Part shown: one piece after another, positions 54,799 to 64,000 of the stretch
Layout of the letters: each line of letters starts with the position of its first letter
Numbering within the stretch: position 1 is the first letter of the stretch
Source of the DNA: Candidatus Bandiella numerosa
GTDB lineage: Bacteria > Pseudomonadota > Alphaproteobacteria > Rickettsiales > Midichloriaceae
Assembly: GCF_029981845.1 (NCBI RefSeq)
Contig: NZ_CP104164.1
Location: forward strand, 1,116,001 to 1,180,000
Length of the DNA: 64,000 bases
Direction: 5' to 3'
Program-made: the position numbers and the translations under genes
Notes under the pieces: generated by a model
What the model was told of the DNA's origin: nothing
Databases searched by the model: none
What the model saw: only the letters and a program-made list of their open reading frames with translations

Positions 54799-55291
54799 AT
54801 TTAGTTTTATATTATTACCAGCTATAGTGTTTATACTCTTGACATTATCATTTGTTCCAAAATCTAATTGTTTTGAATTAGAAGCAACAACTGCAGAAAA
54901 TATGGATAAGTTAATAAATAATGGGAATAAAAAATATAAATTTTTATATTTTTTTACTACTTGGTGTTATGAATGCAATGAATCTCTAGATCATATTTCA
55001 CAAATACAATTTAGTAGCAAACTATCAAAAAAATATGATTTTATAAACATTGCGTTAGATGATGATTTAAAAAAAATAAAAAAGTATTCTAAAGATAATA
55101 ATCAGAATAAATCTAAAATATATTATTTTGAAACACAAAAGGAAATAGCGCAGTTTTTTCTTACTACAAAAATCGGTTATAATAATACAGTTCCTTATTA
55201 CTGCATATTAGATAATAGTAATAACATAGTAATTGATGGGTATTTTGAACATAGTGATATAGAAAAATATCTAGAGGCACCGTCAATGTGA
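54791..55291 (+). CDS. Exported thioredoxin-fold protein
   Basis: A hydrophobic signal sequence (FILLPAIVFILLTLSFVPKSN) leads into a thioredoxin-like domain with the CXXC motif WCYEC in LYFFTTWCYECNESLDHI, and a cis-Pro candidate in NTVPYYCILD. At 166 residues it resembles TlpA/DsbE-type periplasmic oxidoreductases. It overlaps ctpA by 8 bases, so the two are probably cotranslated. The redox partner is unknown; DsbD encoded at 36-37.7 kb could reduce it. Confidence 0.82.
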   Translation: MNRFSFILLPAIVFILLTLSFVPKSNCFELEATTAENMDKLINNGNKKYKFLYFFTTWCYECNESLDHISQIQFSSKLSKKYDFINIALDDDLKKIKKYSKDNNQNKSKIYYFETQKEIAQFFLTTKIGYNNTVPYYCILDNSNNIVIDGYFEHSDIEKYLEAPSM

Positions 55292-55449
55292 TATTTATTT
55301 TACAAAGGAAACTGACTAAAATTAAAAAATTATTATGATAAGGACTAATTTATATAGTTAACTTTGATTATTAAGCCAACATTATCTGTTATTATTTTTT
55401 ATTTTATCACACATGCTTGCCGGAAAGACACAATCAAATGAATATAGCA

Positions 55450-56754
55450 TCATAAATAAAACGGTTGAATCTCCTTTATTATGTTATATAATTCTTCTTC
55501 TTTTAATATTTTAACCTCACCAGTTTTGCGATTTTTCAATTCTACACTATTATTGATAGCATGCTTAGGGCCAATTATGATTTGCCAACTTATCCCCACT
55601 AAATCCATATCTGCAAATTTTTTACCTGCACTACTATTAGTGTCATCATAAAGAACGTCATATTTGTTGGATAGGTTACCATAAATCCTTTCTGATAATT
55701 TATTACATTCATTATTTTCTGATCTAATGTTTATTATAACAAATCTAAAAGGAGAGATAGAATCTGGCCATATTATGCCATTTTCATCATAACTATTTTC
55801 AATGATTGCAGCTATTAAACGTGTTATGCCAATTCCATAACAACCCATCTCAGGAAATCTAAGTGATCCATCCTTGTCTTGATATGTGCAATTCAAATCT
55901 TTACTATATTTTTGCCCCAAATAAAATAAGTGCCCTACTTCTATACTTTTACTTTTCAATATATTTAATGAATCCATATTTTCATTAGTATGCTTTTCTT
56001 CTTCTTTAGCATAAAATTTTTCATATTCATCAAGAGAAAAGTCGTTACTTTTAAGGTAATTTAAAAGTTCTTTTTGATAATATATTATGCTTTCACCATT
56101 TTGTGCCAAAACATGAAATTCATGGCTATAATCACCACCCATAGCCCCTGTTGGAGCTAACACTGGAACAACCTCTAATTCTAACTTTTTAAATATTTTT
56201 AAATATGCTACGAGAATTTTTTCATAACTAAGGAGCGCCTCTTCTTTGCTTACATCAAATGAATATGCATCCTTCATTAAAAATTCTTTTGCCCTCATGA
56301 CTCCATGTCTAGGTCTAATTTCATCCCTAAATTTCCAGGTTATCTGATAAAGAATTTTGTTAACATCCTTATATGAATGCACACTACTACTAAATAAATC
56401 AGTTACCACTTCTTCTCCTGAAGGTGGTAAAACATATTTATTTTGCTTTTGATCTGTAAGATGGAAAATTTGAGACTTTAAGTCAGATTCTTCTAGCGCC
56501 CTACCAGATTTTTCCCATATTGAAAGTGGTTGCAACGATGGCAAAATAATTTCATGGCTATTAATACTATCAAGCTCGTGCTTTATAATGCATTTTATTT
56601 TATCCAAGACTTTTACACCAAGTGGAAGCCAACAATACACCCCTGAAGAAACCTGCTTTATCATGCCACTCCTCAACATTAGTTGATGTGATATTAATTT
56701 TGCTTCAGAAGTGATATCTTTTGTTGTATTTAGTAAAAATTTGCTTAAACGCAT
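55450..56754 (-). CDS. proS: Prolyl-tRNA synthetase (short alphaproteobacterial type)
   Basis: Class II synthetase charging tRNA-Pro. Motif 1 lies around WLPLGVKVLDKIKCIIKHE. Motif 2 is QITWKFRDEIRPRHGVMRAKEFLMKDAYSF, and motif 3 is GCYGIGITRLIAAIIE. An anticodon-binding domain ends the protein. The 434 residues lack the ~180-residue INS editing domain of the E. coli enzyme, as is usual for alphaproteobacteria and typical of Rickettsiales. It begins 4 bases after the gapR-like gene. Confidence 0.96.
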   Translation of the reverse strand: MRLSKFLLNTTKDITSEAKLISHQLMLRSGMIKQVSSGVYCWLPLGVKVLDKIKCIIKHELDSINSHEIILPSLQPLSIWEKSGRALEESDLKSQIFHLTDQKQNKYVLPPSGEEVVTDLFSSSVHSYKDVNKILYQITWKFRDEIRPRHGVMRAKEFLMKDAYSFDVSKEEALLSYEKILVAYLKIFKKLELEVVPVLAPTGAMGGDYSHEFHVLAQNGESIIYYQKELLNYLKSNDFSLDEYEKFYAKEEEKHTNENMDSLNILKSKSIEVGHLFYLGQKYSKDLNCTYQDKDGSLRFPEMGCYGIGITRLIAAIIENSYDENGIIWPDSISPFRFVIINIRSENNECNKLSERIYGNLSNKYDVLYDDTNSSAGKKFADMDLVGISWQIIIGPKHAINNSVELKNRKTGEVKILKEEELYNIIKEIQPFYL

Positions 56755-56758
56755 TTTA

Positions 56759-57004
56759 CTACTCTAACCCAACAGCGTTCTTATAAAGCTCAAATAGTGC
56801 CTCTTGCTCACTAAGCTTATCAGCATCCATTTTCCTAGCTTTTATTACTTGTTTTATAATATTAGGTACAAAGCCTTTAGCTTTTGCATCAAGTAACAAA
56901 TCTTTAATATCATTGTTAATATTATTTTTTTCTTCTTCCAGTCTTTCAATACGCTCAATATATTGCTTCAAAATTTGTTTGGTATCGTTATCAATAGAAT
57001 CCAT
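56759..57004 (-). CDS. gapR: GapR-like DUF2312 DNA-binding protein
   Basis: Small protein of the DUF2312 family; the founding member GapR of Caulobacter binds overtwisted DNA and supports replication. The 81 residues are nearly all helix, with the coiled-coil IERIERLEEEKNNINNDIKDL and the conserved DAKAKGFVPNIIKQVIKARKMD. It sits in a run of minus-strand genes, 4 bases before proS and 9 bases after the AI-2E transporter gene. Confidence 0.9.
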   Translation of the reverse strand: MDSIDNDTKQILKQYIERIERLEEEKNNINNDIKDLLLDAKAKGFVPNIIKQVIKARKMDADKLSEQEALFELYKNAVGLE

Positions 57005-57013
57005 AGCTATAAC

Positions 57014-58081
57014 CTAATATTTATATAATTTACTTTTTTTATACACCTTTATAAAGAATCTTATAATCACAGCAATTATTGCTGTCAATGGAATTGCAAA
57101 CAATATTCCAAAAAATCCTAATAAACTACCCCCAACAAAAATCCCTAGAAATATCCATAATGGATGCAGATTTAGATTTTTGCCCATCAGTTTTGGCGTT
57201 ATAAATACCCCTTCTATCATTTGTCCCATTATATAAAAGGCAGCTAGATAAATAATAATGCTGGTGGTTTTAAAATGTACAAACGCGATAATTGACGTAA
57301 GTATAAAACTGAACATGATGCCAAAGTATGGAATAAAAAGTGACAATCCAGAAAATATACCTAGAACTAGCGCATAATCAACCTGTAAAATAAATAATCC
57401 TATACTATAGTACGTAGCTAATATAATAGACACAGTCAACTGACCCCTTAAATACTTAGCTATTGCGCCATTTATTTCTTTAAAAAGTCCTATCACATCA
57501 TTTTTATGGCTAATAGGAATTAAATTTTTTAAGGTATCCAAGATCTTCTGCATATCCATTGCAAAATAGAATGTTAATATCGGCGCTATCAATAAAATAG
57601 TTGCCAAATTCAGTATCATCCTACCAGATTGCACAATATTTGCAAATATCTGATTTGAGAATTTAAAGAAGATGGTAGATATATTATCCAGTCCATTTTG
57701 AACTGCATCGGCTAAAGCTGGAAATTTATCATTTAGAAGCTCTATAACTTTGTCTACCCCAATTGATTGAGTAAAATATTTTTTTACATTTAGTTTGGTG
57801 ACCAATTCACTCGCTTGATTAATTAAGCCCGGAACTAAATAGTAAAGAATTACAAAAAAAATTGTAAAAAAGGTCGTTAGTATAATAAAAATTGCTAATG
57901 TTTTATTAATTTTTTTCTCTTCAGTCACATACCTTATTATTGGTTCTAATATATATGCGAACACAAACCCTATTATAAATGGCGTAATTATATCTATAAG
58001 CCTAAACACTAGAAAAAGCGCAAAAAAGCAAAAAATTGCAACAAGAATTCCTTGATTTCTATATATATTATTTGCTTTCAT
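57014..58081 (-). CDS. AI-2E family transporter (PerM-like)
   Basis: Polytopic membrane protein of 355 residues with about eight spans. The family pattern is clear: an N-terminal pair of spans, an amphipathic region with coiled segments, then GQLTVSIILATYYSIGLFILQVDYALVLGIFSGLSLFIPYFG and the C-terminal LHPLWIFLGIFVGGSLLGFFGILFAIPL. Substrate is unknown; AI-2 export is known only for some members, and Na+/H+ exchange for others. Confidence 0.88.
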   Translation of the reverse strand: MKANNIYRNQGILVAIFCFFALFLVFRLIDIITPFIIGFVFAYILEPIIRYVTEEKKINKTLAIFIILTTFFTIFFVILYYLVPGLINQASELVTKLNVKKYFTQSIGVDKVIELLNDKFPALADAVQNGLDNISTIFFKFSNQIFANIVQSGRMILNLATILLIAPILTFYFAMDMQKILDTLKNLIPISHKNDVIGLFKEINGAIAKYLRGQLTVSIILATYYSIGLFILQVDYALVLGIFSGLSLFIPYFGIMFSFILTSIIAFVHFKTTSIIIYLAAFYIMGQMIEGVFITPKLMGKNLNLHPLWIFLGIFVGGSLLGFFGILFAIPLTAIIAVIIRFFIKVYKKSKLYKY

Positions 58082-58087
58082 TTAAGA

Positions 58088-58276
58088 TTATTTTACTTTA
58101 AGACCATCCTCATCCACTTGGCCTTTATAAACAAATTCTTTGCTACAATATGGACAAATGATTTTATCTAATTTGATAGTTAAATATACCAAAGGATGAC
58201 CTAAACCATCTTCTGTGCCAGAACATTTAATCTTTTTAGTATCTGAATATACTACGCTGTCACTTTTTTTCTTCAT
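58088..58276 (-). CDS. Small zinc-finger protein (zf-CHCC / NDUFS6-like)
   Basis: 62 residues with the zinc ligands CSGTEDGLGHPLVYL (Cys, His) and IICPYCSKEF (two Cys). The family is related to the mitochondrial complex I accessory subunit NDUFS6, and its location 0.8 kb downstream of nuoL-M-N fits a complex I role. It overlaps coaX by 4 bases. It is too small for other domains. Confidence 0.88.
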   Translation of the reverse strand: MKKKSDSVVYSDTKKIKCSGTEDGLGHPLVYLTIKLDKIICPYCSKEFVYKGQVDEDGLKVK

Positions 58277-59043
58277 CTTTTATTCTCATGCATTTCATAT
58301 AAAAATTTCAGACCTTCTAAGGTTAAATTTTGTTCAAATATATCAATAGATTGAATCTCGCTTTGAACCAAATTCGCATTGCCCCCAGTAACAATTACTT
58401 TAAAGTCTAAACCTAAATCCTGCTTAATGTTACTAATAATCCCACTCACAGATTCTTTATATAAATAAAACATTCCTGACCTAATTGAATCTTCAGTATT
58501 TTTTCCAATTATATGCTCTGGTTTAAAGAGGTTAGTATGTGATAACAGGTCGGCACTTTGAATTAATTCATTTAATGCAGTCTGAATTCCTGGCATAATT
58601 AAAGTTCCAAGCAAATCCTTGCTTTTTGTAATCACTCCAATCACCAATGCAGTGCCAAAATTAATGAATATACAATTTTCATTATATAGTCTGCTAACTG
58701 CAATAGCATTTGCTAAAATGTCTGTTCCTAATTTTTTTGGGTTATCGACTTTAATATTCAAATCATGTTCAACTTCAGAGGCGATTACTGGTGTTAATTT
58801 TATGTATTTTTCTATAAAAACTGCCATTGGTTTGGTAACACTTCTAACCACAGATGAAATAATCGCTCCATCAATTTCTGTATAATCAATTTCTGCATAT
58901 TGAAAAAATGGTAATATCTTGCTTGCGTACTCATCTTCAGTGAATTTTTTAGAAGTAGCAATTCTCCATTTATTTATAAGCTGATTATTGTTAAACACTC
59001 CTATAGTAACATCAGTATTACCTACATCAATGGTTAATAACAT
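58273..59043 (-). CDS. coaX: Type III pantothenate kinase
   Basis: ASKHA-fold kinase phosphorylating pantothenate, the first step of CoA synthesis, insensitive to CoA feedback and ADP-independent. MLLTIDVGNTDVTIGVF is the phosphate-binding start. DILANAIAVSRLY and NCIFINFGTALVIGVI (a second Asp/Thr phosphate motif with Asp missing at the usual DxGTA place) follow, then VIVTGGNA. In most CoaX the motif reads DxGTA; here NFGTA replaces it, so activity is uncertain. It overlaps the zinc-finger gene by 4 bases and follows nuoN after 18 bases. Confidence 0.88.
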   Translation of the reverse strand: MLLTIDVGNTDVTIGVFNNNQLINKWRIATSKKFTEDEYASKILPFFQYAEIDYTEIDGAIISSVVRSVTKPMAVFIEKYIKLTPVIASEVEHDLNIKVDNPKKLGTDILANAIAVSRLYNENCIFINFGTALVIGVITKSKDLLGTLIMPGIQTALNELIQSADLLSHTNLFKPEHIIGKNTEDSIRSGMFYLYKESVSGIISNIKQDLGLDFKVIVTGGNANLVQSEIQSIDIFEQNLTLEGLKFLYEMHENKR

Positions 59044-59061
59044 AATTTACCTGTTATAATT

Positions 59062-60546
59062 TTATACATAATGACTTATTATTTTTAACATATAAGACGG
59101 AAATAATACATATAAAATATTAAATGCCACACCTAATGAAATAATTAATATTTCAATTATATTTAACCTTATTTTCGGGGGAATTATATCATTTTGCTCT
59201 TTATCAAAATATATTTTTCTAATAACGTTTATATAATATACTGCACCTATAACTGTAGCAATAAATGCTATAATAGCTAAGTAATAAGTCTTTGATTTTA
59301 TCAATATAATAAATATGTAAAATTTAGCCCAAAATCCTGCCAAAGGTGGTATACCTGCCATTGAAAATAATATAACAGCTAACGAAAAACAGATGAAGGC
59401 ATTGTTTTTATACATACCTTTTAATTCTTCTAATTTATAGTGAAAATTCGCTTTACGATTTAGAACTATAATTAAAGCAAAAAACGTTAGAATTTGAATC
59501 ATATAAGTTATCGCATAAAAAATCGTATACTCGAGGTAGCTTTTATTATAAGAAACTACGCTCATCAAAATAAAACCCATATTACCAATTGCACTATATG
59601 CAATCAGTCTCTTAATATTAACTTGTACTAAGGCAATAATATTTCCAAACAAGATGGATAGAATTGAAATAATAATTAATATTTGCTGCAATTGTTCTTT
59701 AATAATAATCAACGGTTCAAATACCAATCTTAAAAATATAACCAGTGCAGCAAATTTAGCTGAAGAAGCAAGTAGTGCAGTTATCGAGCTCGGTGAACCT
59801 TCATAAACATCAGGAGTCCAGTTATGAAAAGGGAATAATGAAAGTTTAAACATTACGGTAATTACAAGTAAAATAAAACCCGTTAATAGTACTAGGTTTT
59901 GGCTGTCAAAACAAAAATTAGTACAATAATTTGTTAGGTATACAAAACTTATCTCATCGAAATTAATTGTTCCAGCGTTACCGTAAATTAGAGATGCACC
60001 GAATAAAAATATTCCAGAACTTATAGCGCCTAGAATAAAATATTTTAAGCTTGCTTCAATCGACTTACCATCATTTTTATTTGTTGCAATAAGTATGTAT
60101 ATAGCCAGACTAAATAGCTCCAACCCCAGATAAAAAGATAATAGACTATTGCTACTAACAAAAATACACATTCCAAGGGTTGCAAGCGCAACTATTATTG
60201 GTATCTCAAAAGGTGCTGATTTATTAGTTGATTTATAGCCAAAGTAATGAAACATAATCAAAATTACACAATTACAAAGCAATATAACTCCCTTACTAAA
60301 TTGAGTAAACTCAGATATAATTACTGAGTTATTAAATAATAAATGCTGCCCCTGCCCTATACTTAAAATTTGGTAAACACTAATAATAAAAGTTAAAATT
60401 ACTAGATTGCATGTGGTACCAACGGAATTTTTTTTGATAAACACTCCTGTTAGCGTTGCTACAAAAATTCCAAATAATATTATTATCTCAGGTGAAATGT
60501 AATATGTATTAGTTAATAAATTCTTTAATATCATCTCATAATCCAT
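59062..60546 (-). CDS. nuoN: NADH-quinone oxidoreductase subunit N
   Basis: Antiporter-like proton-pumping subunit of complex I, 494 residues with about 14 spans. Conserved blocks include LGLELFSLAIYILIA (Glu in the fifth span), YFILGAISSGIFLFGASLIYG, LFPFHNWTPDVYEGSPSS (Lys/His region) and AVILFSMAGIPPLAGFWAKFYI. It overlaps the nuoM end by 11 bases. Confidence 0.95.
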   Translation of the reverse strand: MDYEMILKNLLTNTYYISPEIIILFGIFVATLTGVFIKKNSVGTTCNLVILTFIISVYQILSIGQGQHLLFNNSVIISEFTQFSKGVILLCNCVILIMFHYFGYKSTNKSAPFEIPIIVALATLGMCIFVSSNSLLSFYLGLELFSLAIYILIATNKNDGKSIEASLKYFILGAISSGIFLFGASLIYGNAGTINFDEISFVYLTNYCTNFCFDSQNLVLLTGFILLVITVMFKLSLFPFHNWTPDVYEGSPSSITALLASSAKFAALVIFLRLVFEPLIIIKEQLQQILIIISILSILFGNIIALVQVNIKRLIAYSAIGNMGFILMSVVSYNKSYLEYTIFYAITYMIQILTFFALIIVLNRKANFHYKLEELKGMYKNNAFICFSLAVILFSMAGIPPLAGFWAKFYIFIILIKSKTYYLAIIAFIATVIGAVYYINVIRKIYFDKEQNDIIPPKIRLNIIEILIISLGVAFNILYVLFPSYMLKIISHYV

Positions 60547-62035
60547 TTTTTAATTTTATAGATTCAGATAAATTCATTGAGTGAACTAGATTAACTGAAT
60601 TTCCAAATGAATAATCGTTGATGATTTTTGGGTAAATTCCTATAAAAATCACCATTATAGCAATTATAGTTAATATTATGCGGTCAGGTATTTTTATATC
60701 CTGAACTATCATCAATAATTTGCTCTCATCTCCAAAAATTATCCTAATGTACAGCCACAGCATATACGAAGCCCCTAATACCATTCCTAATGCTAACAGA
60801 ATACCATATATAGCCTTTACCTGAAAAGCACCTAATAAAATTAAAAATTCACCAACGAAACCAGATGTAATTGGCAAACCTATAGAAGCCATCACAAATA
60901 CAGTGAATAGCAAAGAAAATTTAGGCGCCCTCTTAGCTAGCCCCTTATATAATTGAATTTCTTTAGTGTGCGCCTGCTCATATAAAACCCCTACACATAA
61001 AAAAAGTGCACTAGAAACCAAACCATGACTTATCATTTGAAAAACTGCACCCTGAATCCCTATGTGATTAAAAGTAAAAATACCAGCAACTACATACCCC
61101 ATATGCGCAACAGACGAATATGCTATCATCTTTTTCATATTAGTTTGCATTAGTGCCACTATCGATGTGTATATAACTGCAATTATACTTAACCACCATA
61201 CATACTCAGCAAAGTATATTGAAGCATCGGGAAACATTGGTAAATTAAATCTAAGTAATCCATAACCTCCAACCTTTAGTAATACGCCTGCTAAGATTAC
61301 AGAACCACTGGTTGGAGCTTCCACATGCGCATCTGGTAACCATGTATGAAATGGCCATAATGGAATCTTAATTGCAAAAGAAATGAAAAAGGCTAGCCAT
61401 AATAATTTTTGTATTTCAAGTGGATAATTTTGCAGGTGTTTAGCCAATTCTGATATGTCAGTAGTAGGTTCATTAATAAATATATAAGAAATTGCCAATA
61501 ACATTAAAATCGAACCAAAGAGAGTGTAGATAAAGAACTTAATTGAAGCATATACTCTATTTTTACTGCCCCATATACCTATAATCAGATACATAGGTAT
61601 TAAAAATGCCTCAAAAAATACATAAAATAAAATTAAATCTCTTGCAGAAAAAACACCAATCACGCATGATTCTAATATTAAAAAAAGTGAAATAAATAGA
61701 GCTTTATTTTCCTTTATAGGCCTTAATCCCACAAATATGCATATAGGAATGAGAAAAATGGTAAGTAGGATAAAATACAGGGAAAAAGAATCAATCCCTA
61801 ATGAGTAATACACATTCCATTCCTCAAACCATATAAATTTTTCTTCAAATTGGAAATTGGAATTTTTTGGATCAAAGCTTGACCACATAAAAATTCCAAG
61901 TACTAATTGAATCGCTGAAACTAAAACATAAACAGTATTATTTAATTTCTTACTATAAGCATTGGCTAAACACACTAAGATTGCACCTAGTAACGGTAAA
62001 AATATCAAATACGTTAAAACTGGCATACTATACAT
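60536..62035 (-). CDS. nuoM: NADH-quinone oxidoreductase subunit M
   Basis: Antiporter-like subunit, 499 residues and about 14 spans. YVFFEAFLIPMYLIIGIWG carries the key Glu. KIPLWPFHTWLPDAHVEAPTSGSVILAGVLLKVGGYG is the hallmark channel segment, and VAHMGYVVAGI follows. The order nuoL-nuoM-nuoN on the minus strand is the standard complex I order. It shares one base with the nuoL stop (coupling). Confidence 0.96.
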   Translation of the reverse strand: MYSMPVLTYLIFLPLLGAILVCLANAYSKKLNNTVYVLVSAIQLVLGIFMWSSFDPKNSNFQFEEKFIWFEEWNVYYSLGIDSFSLYFILLTIFLIPICIFVGLRPIKENKALFISLFLILESCVIGVFSARDLILFYVFFEAFLIPMYLIIGIWGSKNRVYASIKFFIYTLFGSILMLLAISYIFINEPTTDISELAKHLQNYPLEIQKLLWLAFFISFAIKIPLWPFHTWLPDAHVEAPTSGSVILAGVLLKVGGYGLLRFNLPMFPDASIYFAEYVWWLSIIAVIYTSIVALMQTNMKKMIAYSSVAHMGYVVAGIFTFNHIGIQGAVFQMISHGLVSSALFLCVGVLYEQAHTKEIQLYKGLAKRAPKFSLLFTVFVMASIGLPITSGFVGEFLILLGAFQVKAIYGILLALGMVLGASYMLWLYIRIIFGDESKLLMIVQDIKIPDRIILTIIAIMVIFIGIYPKIINDYSFGNSVNLVHSMNLSESIKLKNGL

Positions 62036-63969
62036 TAACTAAATATAACAAAACAAATTATCGTTAATATACCAATAAACATAAAAAACGAATAATGATA
62101 TATCATTCCTGTTTGTAGGCGACGTGAGACCCGAGAAAAATTATACACAAGCCTAGCCATACTATTTGGTATACCATCAATAATACTATTATCGACAATT
62201 TTCCAAAATAAATTGCTAATTTTTTTAATACTTATAACAAATAGAAAATTATAAATTTCATCGAAGTAATATTTATTTAGTAAAATTCTATAAATTAATT
62301 TGAGCTTGCCCGATATATAATTTGGCAAATTTTTATTATTAAAATAAAGTAAATAGGCCGTCATAATACCTATAATCCCTATAATTAATGGTATATATTT
62401 TATGAATATAGGTAAAATATGAATCCCACTTTCATGCTTCATTGCAATAGCTACTGCACCACTCCAAAAACTGCTGGAAGCATTCGCCATTTCCAATATA
62501 TATTCGCCAATATAACCACTAAATATTGCTCCTATGGCCAAAACAATCATTGGAATCATCATTGAAATTGGTGCTTCATGAATATTTTTAACAACCTTTT
62601 CTTTCAGTTTAGATTCCTTATGAAAGACCAAGATTATAAGTCGCCAAGAATACAAAGCCGTTAAAAAAGCAGCAATTATTCCAATCAAAAATGCAAAATA
62701 CCCCAATTTTGTTTGAGCTAAATATGCATTTTCTAATATTAAATCTTTAGAAAAATACCCAGCAAATGGGTATATTCCAGCCAATGCCAATGAACCTATC
62801 CACATTAAAGTGTATGAACGTGGTAATAATTTATATAGCCCACCCATCTTCCTTATATCCTGTTCATTGTTTATTGCATGAATAACGCTCCCTGCACCCA
62901 AAAACAACAGCGCTTTAAAAAATGCATGTGTCATCAAATGAAATATTGCTACTGAATATGCAGAAACTCCACAAGCAAAAAACATATAACCTAATTGGCT
63001 ACAAGTAGAATAAGCTATTATTTTTTTAATATCATTTTGTACAATTGCAATTGATGCTGCAAATAAACAGGTCAGAGCACCTATAATTGTTATTATATTT
63101 AGCGCAATTTGTGAATGCTCAAACATAAAAGAGCATCTAACCAATAGGAAAACTCCAGCCGTAACCATTGTTGCTGCATGAATCAAGGCTGATACTGGTG
63201 TCGGACCTTCCATAGCATCCGGCAACCATGTGTGTAGCCCTAATTGTGCAGATTTCCCCATACAACCTATAAACATCAATATACAAATAGTATCAATTGT
63301 AGAAAATTCTATTCCAAATAAAGAGAAATAACTGTCATAAATCCTATCTAAATTTGCAAATATTTGTTGATATTCAATAGTTTTAAAAGTTATCGCTATT
63401 AAAATTATAGATAAAGCTAATCCTATGTCACCAACTCTATTAACTAAAAAAGCTTTAATTGCAGCATTAGCAGCACTTTGTTTTTCAAACCAAAATCCAA
63501 TTAATAAAAACGAACTTAATCCAACACCTTCCCATCCTACAAAAAGTTGCAATAAATTGTCTGACGTTACCAAAATTAACATAAAAAACGTAAATAGAGA
63601 TAAATATGCCATAAATCTCTGCCTGTGCATATCATGCGACATATATCCTACTGAATATACATGAACCAATAAAGATACTAAATTAACCACCAACAACATA
63701 ACCGCCGTAACGGAATCAATATAAATAGACCATGAAGCCTGAAAAAATGATATATCCACCCATTTCATTAGCTTTATATGAATTATGTTATGATTTAATG
63801 CGACATAATTAAATATTACAACAGAAAAAACTGTAGAGACTAAAATTGCAGTTATGGTTATAATTTGGGACATCTTTGCAGATAAAGCACGCGTACCCAA
63901 GCCAACAACAATAGAAGCTACTATTGGTAAAAACAGTGTATATATCGCTAAATGCTCAATAGTAAACAT
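62035..63969 (-). CDS. nuoL: NADH-quinone oxidoreductase subunit L
   Basis: Largest antiporter-like subunit, 644 residues. The core antiporter fold has VGWEGVGLSSFLLIGFWF (Glu), KSAQLGLHTWLPDAMEGPTPVSALIHAATMVTAGVFLL and STCSQLGYMFFACG. The last third carries the long lateral helix and the terminal span. The whole gene is present. The upstream gene's last codons (nuoK) lie just before it. Confidence 0.96.
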   Translation of the reverse strand: MFTIEHLAIYTLFLPIVASIVVGLGTRALSAKMSQIITITAILVSTVFSVVIFNYVALNHNIIHIKLMKWVDISFFQASWSIYIDSVTAVMLLVVNLVSLLVHVYSVGYMSHDMHRQRFMAYLSLFTFFMLILVTSDNLLQLFVGWEGVGLSSFLLIGFWFEKQSAANAAIKAFLVNRVGDIGLALSIILIAITFKTIEYQQIFANLDRIYDSYFSLFGIEFSTIDTICILMFIGCMGKSAQLGLHTWLPDAMEGPTPVSALIHAATMVTAGVFLLVRCSFMFEHSQIALNIITIIGALTCLFAASIAIVQNDIKKIIAYSTCSQLGYMFFACGVSAYSVAIFHLMTHAFFKALLFLGAGSVIHAINNEQDIRKMGGLYKLLPRSYTLMWIGSLALAGIYPFAGYFSKDLILENAYLAQTKLGYFAFLIGIIAAFLTALYSWRLIILVFHKESKLKEKVVKNIHEAPISMMIPMIVLAIGAIFSGYIGEYILEMANASSSFWSGAVAIAMKHESGIHILPIFIKYIPLIIGIIGIMTAYLLYFNNKNLPNYISGKLKLIYRILLNKYYFDEIYNFLFVISIKKISNLFWKIVDNSIIDGIPNSMARLVYNFSRVSRRLQTGMIYHYSFFMFIGILTIICFVIFS

Positions 63970-63977
63970 TCTATACC

Positions 63978-64000
63978 CTACCCTCTTAGCTCTTTAGTTT
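63978..64000 (-). CDS. nuoK: NADH-quinone oxidoreductase subunit K (C-terminal tail only)
   Basis: Only six codons and a stop are inside the window, reading TKELRG. NuoK proteins usually end with a Leu-(Lys/Arg)-Gly tail, and nuoK normally sits directly upstream of nuoL, 8 bases from its start here. The rest lies outside the window, so the call rests on position and this tail. Confidence 0.5.

Overview
This is a single, very AT-rich and gene-dense bacterial chromosome segment with about 65 protein genes, two tRNA genes and no rRNA, IS element, prophage or CRISPR array. The gene content points to an alphaproteobacterium of the order Rickettsiales, or a close relative living inside eukaryotic cells. 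The clues are the short alphaproteobacterial ProS, GapR/DUF2312, CarD, alphaproteobacterial-type SspB, ProP-like and EamA-type transporters, a stand-alone SpoT-like hydrolase module, and a sensor kinase and response regulator encoded apart. Two things argue for a flagellate or recently flagellate lineage (Midichloriaceae-like or a protist-associated Rickettsiales) rather than classical Rickettsia or Anaplasma: scattered flagellar genes (motA-motB, fliI, flhB-fliR, with csrA beside fliR), and retained envelope genes (lpxC, lnt, lysC-lysA, ldcA). The lineage is inferred from gene content only.

Layout. 1-5.7 kb (minus): nth, fumC, hemW-lnt and a divergent polysaccharide deacetylase. 5.9-10.5 kb (plus): motA-motB, typA, lpxC. 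10.9-18.3 kb: an orphan membrane protein, fliI, the rluC-coaD-SH3-rpiB run, an RDD protein, and a lipase-like gene broken by a frameshift followed by a Cys-rich membrane-anchored partner. 19-22 kb: sensor kinase and gpmI. 22-28 kb: a GNAT gene with a damaged 5' end, flhB-fliR, csrA, an M48/TPR peptidase, ruvX, gatC and an OmpR-type regulator. 27.9-32.1 kb (minus): rpmI-rplT-pheS-plsY-mutL. 32.3-37.7 kb (minus): dsbD followed by two tandemly duplicated ProP-like transporters, the second fused to an apparently intact (p)ppGpp-hydrolase HD domain. 38.4-47 kb: carD, a truncated quinone oxidoreductase, rimK plus a glutamine amidotransferase, rimP-nusA, two small genes including sspB, and a large coiled-coil protein with a C-terminal membrane anchor. 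47-55.3 kb: tRNA-Leu, lysC-lysA-ldcA, tRNA-Ser, an EamA transporter, rnhA-rlmB, and ctpA with a thioredoxin-like partner. 55.4-64 kb (minus): nuoK(end)-nuoL-nuoM-nuoN-coaX-zinc finger-AI-2E-gapR-proS.

How the genes fit together. Most are housekeeping: complex I, the TCA cycle (fumC), lower glycolysis/gluconeogenesis (gpmI), lysine/diaminopimelate and peptidoglycan recycling, lipid A and lipoprotein maturation, CoA synthesis, and translation and ribosome maturation. The unusual content is in three places. The first is the 32.3-37.7 kb block, where a 1,534-bp tandem duplication can be read to its breakpoints and a transporter carries a SpoT-like module. The second is the broken lipase locus at 16.3-18.3 kb. 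The third is a handful of orphan proteins and small intergenic structures.
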